DNA of 64,000 nt from Actinopolymorpha alba DSM 45243 (GTDB lineage: Bacteria > Actinomycetota > Actinomycetes > Propionibacteriales > Actinopolymorphaceae): NCBI RefSeq assembly GCF_000373925.1, contig NZ_KB892757.1, positions 102,618 through 166,617 on the forward strand, written 5' to 3'. A program made the position numbers and the translations under genes. Below, piece by piece: positions 17,800 to 26,558 of this stretch (position 1 is the stretch's first letter; each line of letters starts with the position of its first letter). The notes beneath the pieces were generated by a model. That model ran no database searches, had not been told where the DNA came from, and saw nothing but the letters and a program-made list of their open reading frames with translations.

Positions 17800-18435
17800 T
17801 CAGCGCCTCCGGCGTGGCCGGGTAGGTGCCACGAGGCCGACGGAGAGCATGTCGAACACCTCGTCGACGGTCGTGTGCAACGGCTTCGGTCGGTCACTCG
17901 TCGCCCAGTGGGTGACGGCGACGCGCGCCACCGCGCCGGTGACCGCCGCGACCACGGAGGGATAGCTGTCGGTCTCGACGCTCGTGCCGGTGCGGTCAGC
18001 GATCACGTGCGCGAGCGCACACTCGTCGGCGGCACTCGCGGAGAGTAGGCGGGGTAGGAGTGAGGGGCTGCGTTCGATCACAGTCATCCGCAGGATCCAC
18101 TGCTCCCGGTCGTCCTCAACGTGGGCGATCACACCATCGAGAGCGCGCCGGATCGCCTCCAGAGGTGGCAGATCGGCGGGCGCGGTGACGACGCGTTCGC
18201 GGAACTCCGCGCCGATCGTGGGATCGTGTCCAGTGATCGCCTCGTCCTTGCTGGCGAAGTAGTTGAAGAACGTACGTGTCGAGACGTCGGCGGCCTCGCT
18301 GATGGCGTCGACCGTGACATGCTCGGCTCCGTGTTCGGCGGCGAGGCGTACGGCCGCTCGGCTGAGTGCGTCCCGCGTCTGGCGCTTCTTGCGGTCTCGG
18401 CGACTGCTCGCCGCGCCGTCGGCTGGGGTGACCAC
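17800..18435 (-). CDS. TetR-family transcriptional regulator
   Basis: A 211-residue regulator. The N-terminal HTH (DRKKRQTRDALSRAAVRLAA ... VTVDAISEAADVSTRTFFNYF, residues about 15-62) is typical TetR with the YF recognition end; the ligand-binding domain follows. The GTG start at 18435 is used. A perfect palindrome lies just upstream. It probably represses itself and the efflux pump downstream until an effector binds. Confidence 0.92.
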   Translation of the reverse strand: MVTPADGAASSRRDRKKRQTRDALSRAAVRLAAEHGAEHVTVDAISEAADVSTRTFFNYFASKDEAITGHDPTIGAEFRERVVTAPADLPPLEAIRRALDGVIAHVEDDREQWILRMTVIERSPSLLPRLLSASAADECALAHVIADRTGTSVETDSYPSVVAAVTGAVARVAVTHWATSDRPKPLHTTVDEVFDMLSVGLVAPTRPRRRR

Positions 18436-18456
18436 GCTCGCAAGCGTACGCGCAAG

Positions 18457-18473
18457 GTTGCAGGGTCTGCAAC
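18457..18473. promoter_or_regulatory. TetR-type operator
   Basis: GTTGCA-GGGTC-TGCAAC is a perfect 6-bp-arm palindrome 22 bp upstream of the TetR start. A further TTGCAGAT half-site follows. Its place between the expected promoter and the start suggests autorepression. Confidence 0.65.
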
Positions 18474-18641
18474 ATTGCAGATCGTGTAACGTTCGCCACG
18501 TTCGGAGACCGGCCTCGTGCTCTCGTTGACGCCTTTGTCGGGCGACCTTAGTGTCGATTCTGATCGCGAATTCCGCATATACCTGAACTCCCTTTACGGC
18601 GATTCATGTCTCTGCTGTTCGATGCGTAGAAAGGTGATCTG

Positions 18642-19832
18642 ATGAAGGTGACCGGGGTGCGGACCAAGCTCTACGAATTCGACCTCGACAGACCGCTCGG
18701 TGACGCTAATGATCCGACTGGCCGAAACCGGATAGGGCAACTCGTCGTACAGGTCGACACCGATGAAGGGCTTACCGGAATCAGCCTCGGCAACCCGGGT
18801 GCGCAGGAGGCCGTGCACTGGCTCTCCGGTCTCATCGAGGGTGAGAATCCGGCTGGTGTCAAAGGTCTTTGGCAGCGGATGGTCAGCAAGAATTTCAAGC
18901 GCGGCAACGAAGGTCCCGCGAAGGAGGCGATGTGCCACCTCGATATGGCCCTATGGGACCTGAAGGCAAAGGCCAACGGCGAGCCGTTGTGGCGGACGCT
19001 TGGAGCCGTCACCCCACGCGTCAGGGCGTACGCGAGCGGCATCGACCTGCCGCTGTCCGACGACGAACTCCGCGCCTATTACGAACGCATGGCGGCGCAG
19101 GGCATCACCATCGGCAAGCTCAAGGTGGGCATCGACCCGGAAGCTGACCTGCGCCGGCTGGAAATCATGCGGGACGCCCTGAGTTCGGCCGGTGGTCGTG
19201 CGGAGGTGGCCATCGACTCGAACGAGTACTGGGCACCCAAGCAGGCCATCCGACGAATTCGCGAGATCGAGCGCCATTTCGACCTGCTGTGGTGTGAGGA
19301 GCCGGCCCGGCGCTGGGACTACCGGGGACTGCGGAAGGTTTCCGAGAGCGTCACCGCAGCGGTGGCGACGGGCGAGAACCTCAACGACGTAAGGGAGTTC
19401 ATGCCTCTGGTCGCCAACGAGGCCGTCGATATCGTGCAGGTAGGTATTTACACCTCCGGGATCACCGGGGCGCTCCAGGTGGCCGAGCTCGCGAACGCGT
19501 TCGAGTTGCCGGTCGCCATGATGAACTCCGCGGCGGACTTCATGGTCCACCTGGCGGCGGCACTACCCAACCACCTGGCCCAGGAGATTGTCGCCGCCGG
19601 CACAGACCGGCTCGTCACCAAGGATCAGCGGATCGAGGACGGCTGGATCATCCTCGGTGACCAACCAGGCCTGGGGGTCACCTTCGACGAGGCGGCGGTC
19701 GAACACCTGGCCGTGGACAGGGTTTCCGGCAAGGCCTCCCGTTTTCCGTGGGGTCGCCGGCCGGGTGCCGGGCTGTACGAAGTGCCGTTCACGGAGGAGG
19801 AACGCCAGGGCCGCAAACTTCCGGTCGGCTAA
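18642..19832 (+). CDS. Enolase-superfamily (mandelate racemase/MLE-like) dehydratase
   Basis: A 396-residue enolase-superfamily enzyme. The lid domain occupies residues 1-125 and the barrel follows. It shows KLKVG (a Lys-x-Lys catalytic base pair), metal ligands in AIDSNEYW, CEEPARR and ATGENL, and a late MMNSAAD segment. This pattern fits acid-sugar dehydratases and related racemases. The ATG at 18642 has AGAAAGGTGA upstream. It converges on an IlvD/Edd-type sugar-acid dehydratase, supporting a sugar-acid role. Exact substrate not predictable. Confidence 0.88.
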   Translation: MKVTGVRTKLYEFDLDRPLGDANDPTGRNRIGQLVVQVDTDEGLTGISLGNPGAQEAVHWLSGLIEGENPAGVKGLWQRMVSKNFKRGNEGPAKEAMCHLDMALWDLKAKANGEPLWRTLGAVTPRVRAYASGIDLPLSDDELRAYYERMAAQGITIGKLKVGIDPEADLRRLEIMRDALSSAGGRAEVAIDSNEYWAPKQAIRRIREIERHFDLLWCEEPARRWDYRGLRKVSESVTAAVATGENLNDVREFMPLVANEAVDIVQVGIYTSGITGALQVAELANAFELPVAMMNSAADFMVHLAAALPNHLAQEIVAAGTDRLVTKDQRIEDGWIILGDQPGLGVTFDEAAVEHLAVDRVSGKASRFPWGRRPGAGLYEVPFTEEERQGRKLPVG

Positions 19833-19877
19833 GAGGTCGCGCGACCTCTAACCCAGGGCATGTTCCTGAACCAGCTC

Positions 19878-21596
19878 TCAGAACTTCGCCTGGTCGTCGA
19901 GCCGCACGGGGTCGCGTCCCCGGAGGAAGTCGAAGTCGCAGCCAAGGGGAGCCTGCTGGACGTGGTCAAGGAACAACCGGCCATAGCCCCGTGCATAGGC
20001 CGGCGCCGGAGGCCGCCACGCCGCCCGCCGGCGCGCCAGCTCGGCGTCGTCAACGCAGAGTTGCAGGCGGCGCCGCTCCACGTCGAGCTCGATCTCGTCA
20101 CCGGTACGAACGAACGCGAGCGGCCCGCCGGCGGCGCTTTCGGGAGCCACGTGGAGCACGATGGTGCCGTACGCCGTTCCGCTCATCCGGGCGTCAGAGA
20201 TCCGCACCATGTCACGTACACCCTGCTGGAGGAGTCGGCGTGGGATCGGGAAGTTGCCGACCTCGGGCATGCCGGGTCCGCCGAGCGGGCCGGCGTTCTG
20301 GAGGACAAGGATGTCGTCGACACGGACATCCAGCTCGAGATCGTCGATCCGGCGCCGTAGGTCGTGAAGGTCGGTGAAGACGAGGGCGCGGCCACGGTGC
20401 CGCAGTAGCTCCGGACTCGCCGCGGCGTGTTTGATGACGGCACCATCGGGGGCCAGGTTGCCCCGCAGGATCGCGAGGCCGCCGTGGTCCTGCAGCGGAT
20501 CGGAGAGCGGACGGATCACCTGCCCGTCAGCGGGTTCGGCGGTGGCGACGTTTTCGGCCAACGTCCGGCCGGTGACGGTCAGCTGGTCGCCGTGCAGGAG
20601 CGGGAGGAGCTCACGAAGGACGCTCGGTATGCCGCCGGCATAGAAGAGTTCCTCCATCTGGTAGGCGCCCACGGGGCGCAGGTTGGCCAGCAGCGGGGTG
20701 CGCGCGCTGATCTCGTCAAAGAGTTCGAGGGGGAGTTCGACGCCGCACCGGCCGGCGATGGCCGGAAGGTGGACGACGGCGTTCGTGCTTCCGCCCAGCG
20801 CGCTGAGAAGGACGATCGCGTTCTCGAACGCCGCACGGGTGAGAATCCGCGACGGCCGCAGCCCTTCGCTCACCATGGCGACGATCCGGCGCCCGGCAGC
20901 CTGCGCCAGGCGCATCCGCCGGGAGTCGACGGCCGGGATGGCACCGTTGCCTGGGAGAGCCACCCCCAGCGCTTCGGTGAGGGAGTTCATGGTCGACGCG
21001 GTACCCATCACCATGCAGTGGCCAGCGCTGCGGACGATGCCGTCCTCGATCGCCTGGTAGGTGGCGTCGTCGAGGGTGCCCGCGCGGTGCTCTGCGGTGA
21101 GCCGGCGGCAGTCTGTGCAGGCGCCGAGCGTCTCGCCGCGGAAGTTGCCGTTGAGCATGGGCCCGCCACTCACGAGGATCGCCGGCAGGTCCGCGCTCGC
21201 GGCACCCATCAGCGCGGCGGGTGTGGTCTTGTCACACGAAGCCAGCAGGACCACACCGTCGAGGGGCTGACTGCGGATCATCTCCTCGGTGTCCATCGCG
21301 GCCAGGTTGCGGTGCAGCATCGAGGTGGGGGAGAGGAAGATCTCACCGAGCGAGATCGTCGGAAACTCCAGGGGTGTCCCACCGGCCTGCAGGACTCCCC
21401 GCTTCACCGCCTCGCACAGCTCCCGGAAGTGCCGGTGGCAGTTGTTGAGTTCGCTGAAGGTGTTACAGATGCCGATGAGGGGGCGGCGCAGGTCGTCATC
21501 ATCCAGACCCATTGACTTCGTGAACGCGCGATGGGTGAATCCCGCGACGCCCGACTCCCGGAAGAAACCCTCACCGCGTCGAAGCTGGCCAGTCAC
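19878..21596 (-). CDS. IlvD/Edd-family dehydratase, probably sugar-acid dehydratase
   Basis: A 572-residue Fe-S dehydratase. Cluster cysteines appear in NNCHRHFRELC, LASCDKTTPAALM and GACTDCRRL; the CTDCRR form and the overall spacing resemble the arabinonate/xylonate dehydratase branch rather than branched-chain amino-acid IlvD. The C-terminal half (LQNAGPLGGPGMPEVG, VRISDARMSGTAYGT) is complete. The GTG start at 21596 has GGAAGGAG upstream. It removes water from a sugar acid to give a 2-keto-3-deoxy acid. Divergent from a GH39 glycosidase, 116 bp apart. Confidence 0.9.
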   Translation of the reverse strand: MTGQLRRGEGFFRESGVAGFTHRAFTKSMGLDDDDLRRPLIGICNTFSELNNCHRHFRELCEAVKRGVLQAGGTPLEFPTISLGEIFLSPTSMLHRNLAAMDTEEMIRSQPLDGVVLLASCDKTTPAALMGAASADLPAILVSGGPMLNGNFRGETLGACTDCRRLTAEHRAGTLDDATYQAIEDGIVRSAGHCMVMGTASTMNSLTEALGVALPGNGAIPAVDSRRMRLAQAAGRRIVAMVSEGLRPSRILTRAAFENAIVLLSALGGSTNAVVHLPAIAGRCGVELPLELFDEISARTPLLANLRPVGAYQMEELFYAGGIPSVLRELLPLLHGDQLTVTGRTLAENVATAEPADGQVIRPLSDPLQDHGGLAILRGNLAPDGAVIKHAAASPELLRHRGRALVFTDLHDLRRRIDDLELDVRVDDILVLQNAGPLGGPGMPEVGNFPIPRRLLQQGVRDMVRISDARMSGTAYGTIVLHVAPESAAGGPLAFVRTGDEIELDVERRRLQLCVDDAELARRRAAWRPPAPAYARGYGRLFLDHVQQAPLGCDFDFLRGRDPVRLDDQAKF

Positions 21597-21712
21597 GCTC
21601 GCTCCTTCCCAGCAGCTGCTAGGCGAGACTCACATCAGCAGTCAATCCTGACGTCCTTCATGCCACGACGAGGCTACCTGGCCCCGGGAGCCGGTTCCGG
21701 AAAGGTTGATCG

Positions 21713-23437
21713 ATGACCCACGAGACCGACCAGCGTCGTACCTACCCGCCGCACGCACTGCCTGAGGAGAGCCCCCGTCACATCGAGTCCGCGGTCGTTC
21801 AGGTCGACGGCGCCACCACGCTCGGACCGCTGAAGCGGTTGTGGACCAGCTTCGGATACGACGAGATCAACTGGACTTACACGCCGACCGGCAAGCAGAC
21901 GTTGACAAAGATCGGGAGATTCGGAGATCGGGCCTATCACGTCCGGCCGCATTACGTCTTCTGCAGTGGTACCGGTTTCGGGATCCCGCACTGGGGCACC
22001 GGGAACGTCTATCACGAGGACGCCGACGGTAAGCCGTTCTATGATTTCACGATCGCTGACCAGGTCTATGACGCGATCGTCGGGGCCGGTCACAAACCGC
22101 TGGTGGAGTTGGCGTTCACCCCGCTGGCCCTGGTGCCCGAGCACGCGAAGGAGGAGTTTCCGTTCGCGAACAGCCCGACCGCCTACAGCGGATACGAGGC
22201 GGGCTGGTGGTCCTATCCACCCAAGGACTACGAGAAGTGGGGCGGCCTGGTTTCGGCGCTCGTCGAGCACTGCGTGGACCGCTACGGTGCCGCCGAGGTG
22301 GCGGGGTGGCACTGGGAGCTGTGGAACGAGCCCGACATCTTCTACTGGCGGGGCACCCCGGAGGGGTTCTACGCCCTCTATGACGTGACCAGCCGGGCGG
22401 TGCGCGCGGCGCTGCCCGAGGCGTCTGTCGGGGGGCCGGCGGTGACCGGGGGAGCGGGCGGCGCTTCCTTTCTACGCGGCTTCCTCGCGCACTGCGCCGA
22501 GTCAGGAGCGCCGCTGGACTTCGTGTCGTTCCACACCAAGGGAGCGTCGTTCGAACCCTGGCGGGTCTATGGCCCGCTGGGTGCGCCGGCTCCGGAGCGG
22601 CAGTCGCCGTCCACGCTGAAGATGCTGCGGGAGGTACGCCGGCTGCTGGACGTGGTCGCGGAGTTTCCGGCGTTCGCCGGACTCCCTTGCCTGGTTGACG
22701 AATGTGACGCCTCGGTGCCGGCGCACTGGGGGATCTACGACAACGCCAACTTCGCCTACCGCAACACGGAGTACTACCCGGTCTTTCAGGCCAAGCTGAT
22801 GAAGAAGCTGCTCGACCTCAACCTGGTCTCGACCGCCAAGGTCGACCTGGCGACGACGTGGAGTTTTTACTTCGAGGGCGAGCGCTACTTCGAAGGGACC
22901 CGCAGTCTTGTCACCACCGGCGGCATCGACAAGCCGGTGCTCAACGCCTACCGGATGTTCGCCCAGCTGGGCGGGGAGCGGCTGGCGGTGGAGTCCGGTG
23001 CGGCCTGGCGGTTGGTCGACCTCGACGGCGCCGCCAGCGGGATGCCGGAGGAGGTGGACGCGTTGGCCACCCGGGCTGACGACGGTCGTCTGTGCGTCCT
23101 CGTGTGGCGGCACGCAGATGATCAGTACTCGGTTGATCCGGCGGCCGCCCAGGTGACGGTGCGCGCGGCGAACCTGCCGCCGGACGTGGCGGCGTACGAC
23201 CTCACCCACTGGCGGATCGACCGCCAACACAGCAACGCACACACCGTGTGGCAGGACCTGGGCGCGCCCCAGGAGCCCACCCCGGAACAGCTGCGGGCGA
23301 TCCATGAACGCGAAGGGCTCGAGCGCTACGAGGCCGATCGAGTGGTCGGAGTGGTCGACGGCGCGGTCGAACTCGCCGTGGATCTGCCGCTGCCAGCGGT
23401 GTCGCTGCTGGTGCTGACGCCACGCGCCGGCGGGTGA
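21713..23437 (+). CDS. Glycoside hydrolase family 39 (beta-xylosidase-like)
   Basis: A 574-residue GH39 protein. The acid/base glutamate lies in ELWNEPDIFYW (about residue 206) and the nucleophile in CLVDECDAS (about residue 328); the start of the barrel carries LWTSFGYDEINWTY. A C-terminal beta domain follows. There is no signal peptide, so it acts inside the cell on imported oligosaccharides. The ATG has GGAAAGG upstream. With the two neighbouring dehydratases it suggests xylo-oligosaccharide or related pentose use. Confidence 0.9.
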   Translation: MTHETDQRRTYPPHALPEESPRHIESAVVQVDGATTLGPLKRLWTSFGYDEINWTYTPTGKQTLTKIGRFGDRAYHVRPHYVFCSGTGFGIPHWGTGNVYHEDADGKPFYDFTIADQVYDAIVGAGHKPLVELAFTPLALVPEHAKEEFPFANSPTAYSGYEAGWWSYPPKDYEKWGGLVSALVEHCVDRYGAAEVAGWHWELWNEPDIFYWRGTPEGFYALYDVTSRAVRAALPEASVGGPAVTGGAGGASFLRGFLAHCAESGAPLDFVSFHTKGASFEPWRVYGPLGAPAPERQSPSTLKMLREVRRLLDVVAEFPAFAGLPCLVDECDASVPAHWGIYDNANFAYRNTEYYPVFQAKLMKKLLDLNLVSTAKVDLATTWSFYFEGERYFEGTRSLVTTGGIDKPVLNAYRMFAQLGGERLAVESGAAWRLVDLDGAASGMPEEVDALATRADDGRLCVLVWRHADDQYSVDPAAAQVTVRAANLPPDVAAYDLTHWRIDRQHSNAHTVWQDLGAPQEPTPEQLRAIHEREGLERYEADRVVGVVDGAVELAVDLPLPAVSLLVLTPRAGG

Positions 23438-23472
23438 GCCGTAAGCCGTCGGGTCCGTGAGACCTGAGGCGG

Positions 23473-23624
23473 CGCCTTCAAGGATCGTGAAGGATTTTGG
23501 TCAAATAGCGACGAAAATCCTTCACGATCACGGCCCGCGGGCTCCCGGCGAAGTTGATCAACGGTCCCGGTTCCGGTAGCTCGCCGCTGCCGGCGGCCGA
23601 TTCGCCCGCCGTTGATCGACTTCG
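23473..23624. repeat. Composite intergenic inverted-repeat element, copy 1
   Basis: About 152 bp made of two hairpins. GATCGTGAAGGATTTT (23483-23498) pairs with 23514-23529, then CGAAGTTGATCAACGG (23549-23564) pairs, with one mismatch, with 23609-23624. The same order and spacing recur at 32721-32871. It sits between the GH39 gene and the first universal stress gene. Confidence 0.85.
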
Positions 23625-23800
23625 TTTCGGCCGATCCGGTGTGACAGCGCGGCACACTCCGCGGTCTCCGGCGGGCGACTCCTGACGGTTGGTGGTGGGA
23701 CGACCATCGGCTCCGGGGATCAGGTATTTGGTCACTGTGGACCCGTGCCGGCACGGGGGATGGTTGAAGGCGTCAGATGGTCTGTCCTGGAGGACCGGCG

Positions 23801-24286
23801 ATGGATGAGGTCAGCCTGGGTCTGGACTCGTTGAACGGCAAGACCGCTCGACGTTCCACCATCGTGGTGGGAGTCGACGGCTCGCCGTCGTCTGAGGCTG
23901 CCGTGCAGTGGGCGGCGGAGGAATGCCATCGCCGGGATGCCCGGGTGGTGCTGGTGCATGTCCGCCAGCCGGTCCTTGGTTCGGTGATGACCGTGGAGCA
24001 TCGGCGCTACCGCGCCCTCGCGCTCACCGACACGGTCGGCCGGCTGTGGCAGCAGGTCAGCACCCTGCGGTCCAAGGCTGTGGACGCGGTGGGTCGGGTC
24101 GGCGACGGTTCTCCGAGCGACTTCCTGATCGAGGCCTCCCAGACCGCTGACCTGCTGGTCATCGGGGCCGAGGGCGAAGGCCAACACCGGGGCCTGCTCC
24201 TGGGCGAGGTGGCCCAGCGGTGCGTCCGGGACGCCGCCTGCCCGGTGGTGATCATCCCGGCGCCCGGCGGCCCCGTCGCCGCCTAG
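23801..24286 (+). CDS. Universal stress protein (single domain)
   Basis: A 161-residue UspA-fold protein. STIVVGVDGSPSSEAAVQWA is the nucleotide-binding N-terminal strand, and LLVIGAEGEGQHRGLLLGEVAQRCVRDAACPVVII the C-terminal motif, although the usual GxxG-x9-G(S/T) is partly altered (AEGEG). The ATG at 23801 is chosen because of GGAGG eight bases upstream; an ATG at 23777 is an alternative. Its stop overlaps the stop of the convergent histidine kinase by 4 bp. Marks the left edge of the dormancy island. Confidence 0.88.
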   Translation: MDEVSLGLDSLNGKTARRSTIVVGVDGSPSSEAAVQWAAEECHRRDARVVLVHVRQPVLGSVMTVEHRRYRALALTDTVGRLWQQVSTLRSKAVDAVGRVGDGSPSDFLIEASQTADLLVIGAEGEGQHRGLLLGEVAQRCVRDAACPVVIIPAPGGPVAA

Positions 24287-26046
24287 CGGTTGAGCGGGAT
24301 CTGCCAGACCACGGCCGTGCCGTTCTGGGGGCCGGGCCCGATGCTGAGGTGACCGCCGAGCCGGAGGGCGCGCTCGGCCATGTTGGTGAGGCCGCTTCGG
24401 CGGGGCGGGTCGGCCGGGATCCCGATGCCGTTGTCCGTCACGTGGAGCTCGAACATCCGGTGGACGATATCCGCCCGGATGAGGACGTCGGCCTGGCTCG
24501 CGTGCGCGTGGCGTACGACGTTGGTCAGCGCTTCTCGCAAGGTGGCGAGAACCTCCGGGCGTACCGCATCTGGAACCGCCGAGTCGAGCGGGCCCTCGAG
24601 CGCGACCCGTGGCTCGAACCCCAGCGAGGTGGCCGCGTCCTGCGCGATCTCGAGGACCTGGCCCCGTAGGCTCCGCCGATCCCCGGCGCGTTCCTGGAGG
24701 GAGAAGATCGTCCGCCGAATCTCCTGGATGGTGGTATCGAGATCGCGGACGTAGCCGCTCACCCGGTCGGCGAGGTCGGCGCGGACGACCTGCCGCGAGA
24801 TGCCCTGCAGGCCGAGCCCCACCGCGAACAGCCGCTGGATCACGTGGTCGTGGAGGTCGCGGGCGATCCGGTCGCGGTCCTCGAACACCGCCAGCCGGCC
24901 GCGGTCCTCCTGGGCTCGGGCGAACTCCAGGGCAAGGGCCGCGTGGCCCGCGAACGTCGTCACCATGTGCATGTCGGACGGATCGAACGGCTGCCCCTCG
25001 GGCCGGGTGACGATCAGCACTCCCAGCATGTGCGGCCCGGACGCCAGCGGCACGAGCATGATCGACCCGCCCTTGAGCAGGGCGCCCCGATCCCCGTGGT
25101 CATCCCACCCGAGGGTCGCGGCGTCGCCGTCGAAGACGTAGGGGCGGCTGGTACGAAGGACGTCACCGAGCGGGGTGCCGGCCGTGGGGACGCGTTCGTT
25201 GCGGAGTTGCTCAGCGCTTGGTCCGGCGACCGCCTCGAGGACCAGATCGCCGCCCTGCTCGTCGACCAGGGCGAGCATCGAGAGTTCGGCGCTGGCGACC
25301 GCGCGGGCCCGCTCGGCGATCAGGTCGAGCGTCTCGCCCGGAGAGGCCCCGCTCAGCAGGTGGGCGGTGATCTCGGTCGAGGCGAGGAGCCAGTTCTCGC
25401 GACGGCGGGACACGTCGTACAGCCGGGCGTTGTCGATCGCGATGCCGGCCGCGGCGGCCAGCGCCACGACGACTTCCTCGTCCTCCTCGGTGAAGTCGCC
25501 CCCACCGATCTTCTCTGTCAAGTAGAGGTTGCCGAACGCCTCGCCCCGGACCTGGACGGGTACGCCGAGGAACGACCGCATCGGCGGATGGTTGGGCGGG
25601 AATCCGGACGAATGCGGATGCCGGGTGAGATCGTGCAGGCGTAACGGCTGCGGTTCATTGATGAGCAGCCCGAGGATGCCTTTACCTGTGGGCAGATGGC
25701 CCACTTTCGCGCGTAACTCGTCGCTGAAGCCGGTTGTGTTGAACTCGATGAGAGTCCGGTCGGGTCCGATGACGCCCAGTGCGCCATATTGCGCGCCGAC
25801 GAGGTCGCAGGCGGAACGAACAATTCGCTGGAGCACCTCAGGCAAGGCGAGGTTGCTCGCCACCGAAACGACGGCGTCGAGCAACCGGTGCACTCGGCGT
25901 TCGTTCTCGACGAGCTGGTCGGCACGGTCGACCAGCTCATGCAGCAATGTGTCGAGCCGAAGCCGGCTCAGGTCAGGCAAAACCAGGTCGTGCGGGGTCA
26001 AGGCCTCCCTGGGATTGTCAGGACCCGGCGATTTGTCCGCGTCCAT
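24283..26046 (-). CDS. devS: DevS/DosS-like redox/gas-sensing histidine kinase
   Basis: A 587-residue soluble kinase: GAF-A (about 60-205), GAF-B (about 235-375), HisKA_3 with the phospho-acceptor in RDLHDHVIQRLF (His399), and an HATPase domain (DNGIGI, SGLTNMAERA). GAF-A matches mycobacterial DevS strongly, including FPPNHPPMRSFLGVPV; the histidine there (residue 153) corresponds to the heme-binding histidine known in DevS/DosT. It should sense O2, NO or CO through heme and phosphorylate the DevR-like regulator about 9 kb away. Kinase and regulator are unusually not adjacent. Confidence 0.93.
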   Translation of the reverse strand: MDADKSPGPDNPREALTPHDLVLPDLSRLRLDTLLHELVDRADQLVENERRVHRLLDAVVSVASNLALPEVLQRIVRSACDLVGAQYGALGVIGPDRTLIEFNTTGFSDELRAKVGHLPTGKGILGLLINEPQPLRLHDLTRHPHSSGFPPNHPPMRSFLGVPVQVRGEAFGNLYLTEKIGGGDFTEEDEEVVVALAAAAGIAIDNARLYDVSRRRENWLLASTEITAHLLSGASPGETLDLIAERARAVASAELSMLALVDEQGGDLVLEAVAGPSAEQLRNERVPTAGTPLGDVLRTSRPYVFDGDAATLGWDDHGDRGALLKGGSIMLVPLASGPHMLGVLIVTRPEGQPFDPSDMHMVTTFAGHAALALEFARAQEDRGRLAVFEDRDRIARDLHDHVIQRLFAVGLGLQGISRQVVRADLADRVSGYVRDLDTTIQEIRRTIFSLQERAGDRRSLRGQVLEIAQDAATSLGFEPRVALEGPLDSAVPDAVRPEVLATLREALTNVVRHAHASQADVLIRADIVHRMFELHVTDNGIGIPADPPRRSGLTNMAERALRLGGHLSIGPGPQNGTAVVWQIPLNR

Positions 26047-26435
26047 GGGGCCTCCTACGGTGAACCGTCCCCCAGGCTAGTCGACGCCTCATGGTCACGG
26101 TACGCGAAAATATACCTCTCTCGCAGTGGGCCGAATCCGTTGCGGAGAAAGGCTTCCAGCGCCGCGCAGTGAGCGGCTTTGCGCAACTCGTCCAATCGAT
26201 CGTGCCTAGATGACAAATTTCAAGCGGAGTCGGCGAATATCGATCTCCTCCCGCGCAATGCGCTCGCGCAAATTTTCTTCGGTGTGCGGTCGCGCGTTAC
26301 CGGTGTCGGACGGTCGGTTAAGTGCAGAAATACCCAGACCGCCAGAGTGATGGTGACGATCAGAAATCGCTCCCCTCGGCTGCTGGCTGACCCCTTCCCG
26401 TGTCAAGGGTGGGTTGGCGGTCAGTGGGAGCGGCA
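26047..26435. other. Intergenic region upstream of the kinase
   Basis: About 390 bp that should contain the kinase promoter near 26.05-26.15 kb. It is somewhat lower in GC than its neighbours in the part at 26.2-26.3 kb. No gene, box or repeat is recognised. Confidence 0.5.
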
Positions 26436-26449
26436 GGGACACCGGTCCC
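26436..26449. promoter_or_regulatory. DosR-type box (perfect)
   Basis: GGGAC-ACCG-GTCCC, a perfect 5-bp-arm palindrome matching the GGG[A/C]C-N4-G[G/T]CCC core of known DosR sites. It lies 110 bp upstream of the DoxX-like gene and so could control that gene, the CtpF-like ATPase and the acetyltransferase fusion as one operon. Confidence 0.75.
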
Positions 26450-26558
26450 ACCCGGAGTGGACCATTCGGCGGCCGCGGTGTGACCTCTGGCCGAGGGCGG
26501 GCACCCGTCTCCGCCAGCAGAGTGGTCGCGTATCGGAGAGTCCGGCTGAGGAGTGGAC

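Noticed and set aside
23697-23714. A DosR-type box ahead of the first universal stress gene
   Set aside because: GGGAC is present but the right arm does not match at the required spacing.
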